DNA of 64,000 bases, taken from assembly GCA_022925895.1 (NCBI GenBank), contig JAKSYS010000075.1:62001-126000 (forward strand), read 5' to 3'. Below, one piece after another: positions 57,553 through 64,000 of the stretch. Position 1 is the stretch's first letter, and the number at the start of each line of letters is the position of its first letter. A model generated the notes under the pieces. That model made no database searches, was not told where the DNA came from, and saw nothing but the letters and a program-made list of their open reading frames with translations. The translations under genes and the position numbers were made by a program. The stretch comes from Fragilaria crotonensis (taxonomy: Eukaryota; Bacillariophyta; Fragilariophyceae; Fragilariales; Fragilariaceae).

Positions 57553-60500
57553 CGTTTATAAACGATCAGTTGAGTCGAAACCGAAAGTAAGACAAAATGG
57601 CTTCCGAGGATTCGGAATCTAACTTTGGGACCACTGTTCGTGCGTTCGCCTTCAACGGCGACGAGACCAAGTTCCGTGCTTGGGAAGGCAAGACACTTGC
57701 ACTCGCGGCATCTAAGGGATTTCTACTTGCCCTTACTATGGCCGAAAGAGAACCGGGACTTACGGTTGAAGAGTTCGAGTACTGTGAAGTCCAGGTGCCA
57801 CGCGCACCACCTACCGGAGTACCAGCAGGTACGGGAGAGGCGGAGACGCGTGTCGTTGTAACTACAAGACCAACAACTACGGCGGAGAACCGTAAGTACT
57901 TGGCTCGAGCGGCTGCTTGGGCGTATTTGGTCGCGAGCTGTACCGAAAAGGCGTATTCCTTGATTGAGAGGGCAGAGGGTGATCCCTTCCTGGCATGGTC
58001 CATCTTACAAGAGAAATATATGGCCACTGACGCAGAAGAGAACTTCCCTGATCTGTCTGACTCATTTGCGAACTGCAAGTTGAACGAAACAAAGAAGGAT
58101 CCTGAGTTGTGGTTTAACGACTTGGACCACTTCAATATGAGAATCGGTCGTATCAACAAGAAATACGAGAAGGATGACCTTCAGATGAAGAGTCACATCA
58201 TGACATCGATGTCCAGTGGCTATGACTCTGTGGTGTTGAAGTACCGAGGCGAGCTGGCGACGACCCCGCTTGTGAAGTTGCGTAAGGAGATTACGTTACA
58301 GTACAAGGCACTTGTCAAGGCCGGCTCTAAGAACAAATCGGAATCGGCAATGGTTGCAAATGTCAATAAACACCCGTTTAAGAAGTTCAAGGGCACATGC
58401 CGCAACTGTGGAAAGATTGGACACAAGGCGGATGAGTGTCGTTCTGCAAAAACCGAAACGGCTGCGACTGTGGACAAAGCCCATGTTACTTGTTTCAATT
58501 GTCAAGAGAAAGGGCATTATGCGAACAAGTGCACTAAACCTAAAAAGGATAAAACAGCAACAAACAATATGGCCATGTTCGTCGGATTTGCAGGAGTGGA
58601 GATCGGGACACCCATCGCCCAAGCTACAGGGAGCTCCAGTACTGCTTCACGAGGAACAATCATTGATACGTTCTTCGATGACTGGGCCGATGACTCTTGG
58701 GATGAGGAACACGGGTTCGACGATGTCGGAGAATTCCAGCCGTTCTACGCTGACGACACTATTACGGAGGATCCGGTATTTGTGGAACTCGAAGAACTTC
58801 CACCATGCGTGGTTGCGGAGGAGCAGTCGGAGTCGGTCAACGTCATCACAATTGCGGAGGAATTCATTGGATCGGTCGGAGTAGACGGTCACGAGAGCTG
58901 GCTTTTGGACTCGGGAGCTACCTGTGGAGTCACGTATGACAAAAGCAACATGACAAATATGCGGGCATCAGACAAAATGATTACAATCGGCAATGGCGCT
59001 CAGGTTGCTACCCTTGGACAAGGAACGGTATCACTTAAGGATGCAATTGGAAACCTGGTGACTTTGACTGATGTTTACTATGCACCCAAGTTTACTAAAC
59101 ACATCGTGAGCCTTCGGAAGCTGATCGACGATGATTGGAAGTTGGACAATGCGGATAAAGCTGAGTTTGTCTTGACGGATCCCAATACGACAACAACTGT
59201 GCGCTTCGAAAGAAATAATAATGACCAACTCTACTATTTAAGCGGCATACGCGCGTCGGGCCACGACGTTGAAGAAGTACACAGTCTCACGACTAAGCCA
59301 GTGACGTTGGATATCAATATTGCGCATGGGTTACTTGGACATCCTGATACTCGCACGGTTAAGGCGATGGCCGCTCGCCAAAATTGGACGTTAACGGGTT
59401 CGGTTCTACCATGTGGGTCATGTGCCTTAGCGAAAGCACGAGCCAAGGCGGTTCCGAAGACAACGTTGACAAAGGCTAAACATCCGGGAGAGCGACTTTT
59501 TCTGGATATTTCGGGGCCATTCAGTGACTCGTTGAACTCGAATCGGTACTGGCTTCGCATTGTGGATGACCATACTCGATTCTGCTGGGACAGTTTCTTG
59601 CCACGTAAGAGCGGTATCCATGTTCCATTGGAGGCGCTCCTAATTGCAAACAAGGCCGCAGGAAAGGCCTGTAAGTACCTGCGGTGTGACAATGCTGGCG
59701 AGAACGAATCATACGTCCAGAAGCTTTGCGCTGAACATGATGTGGTACTGGAAATGACCGCACCTAATACGCCCCAAATGAATGGCGTAGTGGAACGAAG
59801 TTTTGCAACGTGTAAAGACCGTGCCTTTGCTACTATGTACTGCGCTCGGTTCACATTGGAATCCCAAGGTCTACTATGGCCCGAAGCCATTAACACTATG
59901 ACAAAGCTTGGGAACACATTACCACGTGCAGGAGATACCACGGATCCGTACACGGCATGGTTTGGCGAGGACGCAAAGCCAAACCGGATTTTAGATTACC
60001 TACAGCCCTTTGGACGAATTGCGTATGTCACGGATCGGACTAAGATCAAGTCCAAGCAGGATGCGAAGGCTTCTAAGTGTGTTTTTGTCGGGTATGCGAA
60101 TGATCATTCCGGCGACACGTACAAATTCTACAACCCTGCTACGAAGCATACGATTCTATCACGTGACGTCCATCAATGGATGGAATGGCATGGGCGCATA
60201 ACGGCAACGGACGACCTGGCTCTTTTTGACGAATTAAATAGATTAAAGACGGATTCGATCATAATCCCCTCCTCCCCGGTCATCCCCATCCTGTCTGATA
60301 CTGACGTCGGCGTGGCCGATGACCTTTGGGAGCTTCCAGTTCTGGCACCGCAACCGCCTACGGAGGAACTTACTGAAGCACCTACCAATGTCTTACGTCC
60401 TGCGCGGAGGAATCTGGCTCCTGAATTTGGATCGGGCGCAGTCACTCGAGCTCGTGCTCGTGCGACAACCGCTACCGTCGCCGTGGGTCACAGGAACGAA

Positions 60501-62224
60501 GACACCGCAAACATAGCGACCGTGGACACTGATGACGTTTCAGAACTGCTTGTCATGAATGCCTTGTTGCAGTCGGACCCCCAGGTGGGAGTACCAAAGA
60601 ACTACAAAGAACTAATTAAACTTAACGATCCCTTATGGCAACAATCTTTGGATGACGAATTGGAGAACTTCCTGAAGCGAGATGCATGGGAATTCATATC
60701 TCGGAAAGAGCTACCGGACAATCGCAAGACACTTCACTGCCGATGGATATTCAAGATGAAGACGAACGGATCAAAGAAGTCACGAAGTGTCATCAAAGGC
60801 TACGAACAGATACCAGGAGTAGACTATGTTGAGTCATTTTCCCCGCTTGCTACAAACACTACGATCAAGGTGACCGTGGCTATGACAATGGAACAAATGG
60901 TCATCCACAACGATTGGGTCATTGAAATGGTGGACGTTGAAGCGGCATTCCTCAACGCTCCAGTCGACACTGATGTCTATATTGAATTGCCCGAAGGCTT
61001 GAAGGAGCATCACCTCAAGAAGTACCAGCCCCTAATTAAGTTTGACATTCGGGAAACAATCATCAAGCTGAAGCGAGCCCAGTATGGCCTCGTACAAAGC
61101 CCACGACTTTGGATGTACACATTTGCGAAGATCCTAACGAAACTCGGATTGGTCCAATGTAAGACAGACCCTTGCCTATTTACCCTTCATGACGAATCGG
61201 GCAACCTAATGGCTATAGTAGTGGTATACTGCGACGACAGCATTATTACTGGGTTCCGAACCGTTGTTGACCGACTCAAGAAAGGAATATCGGGTGCCGT
61301 GACCATTTCGGATCTTGGAAAGCTGGTACGACATCTCGGCGTGGATTACGAGTTTGGTCGAGACGATTACGGAAATTACATTAAGTCAAGTATGACAGAA
61401 TACATAGAGTCAATCGTTCGGGATTTCGAGAAAGACTTAGCGACGACGCTGAAGGACTACAAGACGCCAGGTGCTGCTGTGACTCCCCCTCTACGCTCTA
61501 CACCAGAAGACGAAATTGTCCTACATGAATTGTTTCGGTCGTATGTCGGTCGAGTGATGTTCGCCTGCGGGAAGTCGGAGCCAACGATCTCGAATGCGTG
61601 CCGCGAGCTCACCTGCCACCTCAATGCTCCCAATGCCACACACTGGACTGCCTTAAAGAACCTCATCGGCTATTTGAAAGGCAAGAGCTTCCAGGGCCTG
61701 AAGATGAGAGCCAAAAGACAGGAGAGTGGTCGCCTTCGTGGATTCGGACTACGCATCCGACAGAGGCGACAGGAAGAGTATCTCTGGATACCTTGTCACC
61801 ATCGGAGGGTGTTTGTCTCCTGGCAGTCGAAAAAGCAGTCAGGCGTGACGCTTTCGTCGACTGAATCGGAGTTCGTGGCCATGAGCATGGCGGCGACCGA
61901 AATTAAGTTTGTCGTTTCTCTGTTGACTGAGATTTTTAGAGACCCGCCCATTCTCCCAAGTATTTTGAAGGAAGACAACACGGGAGCGATTTTCATGGCA
62001 AAGAACACGGCAATCGGACAACGGACAAAACATGTGGACATTCGATATCGGTTTGTTAACGACATGATCCTATGTAAGGAGCTATCAGTGGAACACATCC
62101 GCAGCGGCGACAATCCGAGTGACTCTATGACGAAAAACCTCCCATTGGCCTTATTTACGAAACATGCGGCGGTCATTTCGGCGGGAAATCTGGGGACATT
62201 GTACGATCCGCAGAACACGGAGGA

Positions 62225-62751
62225 TGTCGAGAGCTACAGTGCTACTGTCGAGGCTGACGGTGTTACGGTTGAAGCGACCGGTGCGACTGTACCAGTGGCA
62301 CCGTATACTGTGGACGACGGTAGCAATAGCTTCTGTTCTGCTGCTCTCTCGGATGCTGACAAATGGACAGAAGTCACAAGGAAGGCCAAGACTAGGAAGG
62401 CTGGAAGACCTCCTGGCATGCAGGGATCTACTGAGAGATCCCAGGAGGCATCACCCGTGAAGGAATGAAGACTTCACAGGTGTAGAATCTACTGTGAAGT
62501 CTGATTTGGTGTCAGTTCTTCAAGATTAGATTTGTTGTGTGGAACCTACTGGATGAGGTCTTTTGTGGTCTGATTGGAGAGCTTTTCAAGCTCTCATCAG
62601 TGATTGAATGATGACTTTAGAAGTAGTTTAACAACAGATTAAGCTCACAATTTACAGGAATAGAAAGTGAGTAGAGGATATCTACTGTCACATTTCAGAC
62701 GAGTATTCATTCGAGGCTACTGTACGGTTACTACAGTACGGTGATTTAACA
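62225..62751 (+). repeat. 3' LTR of Copia element 2
   Basis: 527 bp, nearly identical to the 5' LTR. The polyprotein frame runs 244 bp into it. Preceded by the same GGAGGA purine tract as element 1. Confidence 0.95.
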
Positions 62752-62757
62752 GATGTT

Positions 62758-64000
62758 GTCACATAACTGTTCGACGGGAGTGCAGTCGGAGCGGCAGCCA
62801 GACGGGCCGAACAGCACGCACTCCACGGAGCCTACGGCTGTCAGAATTCGGCAGCGTCACCGACGCCTTGAAACGCAACGAAGCAACTGCCATTCTTCGG
62901 TTGATTCTCGAATCAACCATCTAGTCTACGAAGTGTAGCGCGGCCCGGATCAGTGTCGCGAGCACGAGCGAGACAGGGGGAACTAGTCCCTAGCTTCAAT
63001 TAAGCCGAACCAGCTGGCGCAACCGTGGAGTCTTGGCCCACATCATGGCACAGCAGTTTCCTAACGACGTCGCCCAACCCGGTAGCTACCGGGAGTTCTA
63101 CTCGACAGTCGGTTATCAAGACGGTGAGCCGGAGCCTGCACGCCTCGTGTCGAGTTACCGATTCACCGACGCTGTGGGGGGCGGAGAGCGCCCTACACCG
63201 GCAAACCTGAAGGAACAGACTTTCGTGTTGAGTGAGCGTCGTCCTATGACGTTCCTCTGTCTCAACAAGAAGCCCAACACCGGAGTCGAGGTTCGGGTAC
63301 TTCATCGCATGATGCGATATTTTGAACTGCCGGGAGATGGGGGCGGCCTGGTGGACCTCAGCATGGGGTTACTAGGTGACGTTCGCGCCACCCAGATGCC
63401 AGTGGTCGAAGTTGATAATTCCCTTCTCACTCATCCTGGCCGGGGTCCGAGTACCCACCATGGCCTCAATGCCAGATCGTCTGGCGGCAGCCCCTCCCGG
63501 CACGGCCCTAGGACCGTACGCGGCGGGCACGCCAAATACGGAGGTAATCAGGCCTCGGTTGACCCAGGTCATACCTGCAAAATATGCGGCCACGTTGATC
63601 CACCGAGACGGTGTGAGTCCGGCCACAGCCTATCAGGAACTGACAGGGCAGTTTGCAGCGGATGGCGTGGACGAAGCCTGCGCGGATGTCCTCTCCTGGC
63701 TTCGAGTCGCTTGCACCGCTCGAGGGGGGGCCGGGGATCTATCCGCTGTACCAGCGGTCGCGCTCTCGTTCCCATTGCTGCTCCTCCCGGCAGCGGTGAG
63801 CGACTACGTGGCGGCCAAAGTGACCGGCGAGTTGCCGAGCCATCGACTCGGGGGGGGAGCACCAGTACGAGGCGGCATAGACCCGATGGTAACGGCTGTC
63901 CAACAATTGACAGCCACCATGGGGGAAGTTGGTGGTCGCACTACTCGAGAGCCTAAAGGCATCATGGATGCGTACCGCGAGACGTATCCAGTGTTGCTTC
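62758..64000 (+). other. GC-rich coding-like segment, cut by window edge; possible mobile element
   Basis: Base composition rises sharply compared with the rest of the window. From an ATG at 63048 the plus strand reads MAQQFPNDVAQPGSYREFYS and later ERRPMTFLCLNKKP. Further on it reads protein-like in GQFAADGVDEACADVLSWLR and, at the very end, IMDAYRETYPVLL. The reading is interrupted at least once and runs off the window. No reverse transcriptase, capsid or integrase motif is visible in this part. The style (Gag-like or N-terminal region of a large protist element) and the GC shift suggest an element or transferred DNA; family not assigned. Confidence 0.45.

Larger units (their letters stand above)
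57020..62757 (+). mobile_element. Copia LTR retrotransposon (CoDi-like), looks whole
   Basis: Fossil element. It lies at 57026-62751 between copies of GATGTT (57020-57025, 62752-62757), read as a 5-6-bp target duplication. The two LTRs are 527 bp and differ at about one position by eye, so the insertion is recent. One long open frame (57597-62468, 1623 codons) holds Gag with two CCHC knuckles (about residue 267 on), protease LLDSGAT (about 435), integrase (HGLLGHP about 576), reverse transcriptase (QYGLVQSPRLW about 1161, VYCDDS about 1208) and RNase H (STESEF about 1420). The frame ends inside the 3' LTR. Internally it is clearly related to the element at 17.5-23.2 kb, but the LTRs belong to a different subfamily. 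It looks whole. Confidence 0.95.

Noticed and set aside
1-64000. tRNA or rRNA genes
   Set aside because: No cloverleaf with a GGTTCGANTCC-type arm and no rRNA core sequence was seen by eye on either strand.

Overview
The window is nuclear DNA from a stramenopile alga, most likely a diatom. At least three predicted proteins start with a signal peptide followed directly by a plastid-import motif of the ASAFAP type (AQAFAP, ANAFVAP, CNAFSTP), as expected for secondary red plastids. Introns are short GT-AG introns of about 60-180 bp, and the two LTR elements are Copia elements of the kind called CoDi in diatoms. Host genes are mostly compact with few introns. Intergenic DNA is rich in GTAC/AGTACT words.

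Layout. 0.7-2.5 kb: an HMG-box protein with an internal triplication (-). 4.4-5.4 kb: a non-autonomous hAT-like element with an exact 8-bp target duplication and a smaller mariner-like MITE inside it. 6.0-15.4 kb: host genes, namely an algal FTO homologue, a plastid protein, a cationic amino-acid transporter, a small two-exon membrane protein, a bromodomain protein (-), a NUMOD3-like nuclear protein and another plastid protein (-). 17.5-23.2 kb: a broken Copia element with seemingly identical LTRs. 23.5-42.3 kb: host genes, namely an HTTM-like membrane protein, a kinesin-14, a degenerate DUF285 repeat protein (-), a small two-exon gene (-), a decayed second copy of the kinesin, a six-exon Ala/Lys/Glu-rich plastid protein (-), phosphopantothenate-cysteine ligase, and a PGM-heptad membrane protein (-). 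43.4-54.8 kb: decayed DNA-transposon genes. These are a Plavaka/Tnp2-like transposase (+), a coiled-coil plus papain/C39-like Cys-His-Asp protein (-), a GNAT acetyltransferase plus Ulp1 protease protein (-) and two companion ORFs. 55.4-55.6 kb: two strong hairpins. 57.0-62.8 kb: a second Copia element that looks whole and recent. 62.8-64.0 kb: a GC-rich coding-like segment cut by the window edge, possibly another mobile element.

The host genes do not form a pathway; they are an ordinary nuclear assortment of demethylation, transport, chromatin, CoA synthesis, motor and plastid functions. The strongest candidate for something undescribed is the 43.4-54.8 kb cluster, where a DNA transposase sits beside two different putative cysteine proteases and an acetyltransferase. 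Other notable points are an LTR hairpin with compensatory changes between the two Copia families, a protein tail encoded inside the LTRs, and phase-0 introns at every junction of the Ala-rich plastid gene. Several otherwise convincing host genes carry single-base frame breaks. This may mean consensus-level sequence errors, so those genes should not be called pseudogenes without reads.
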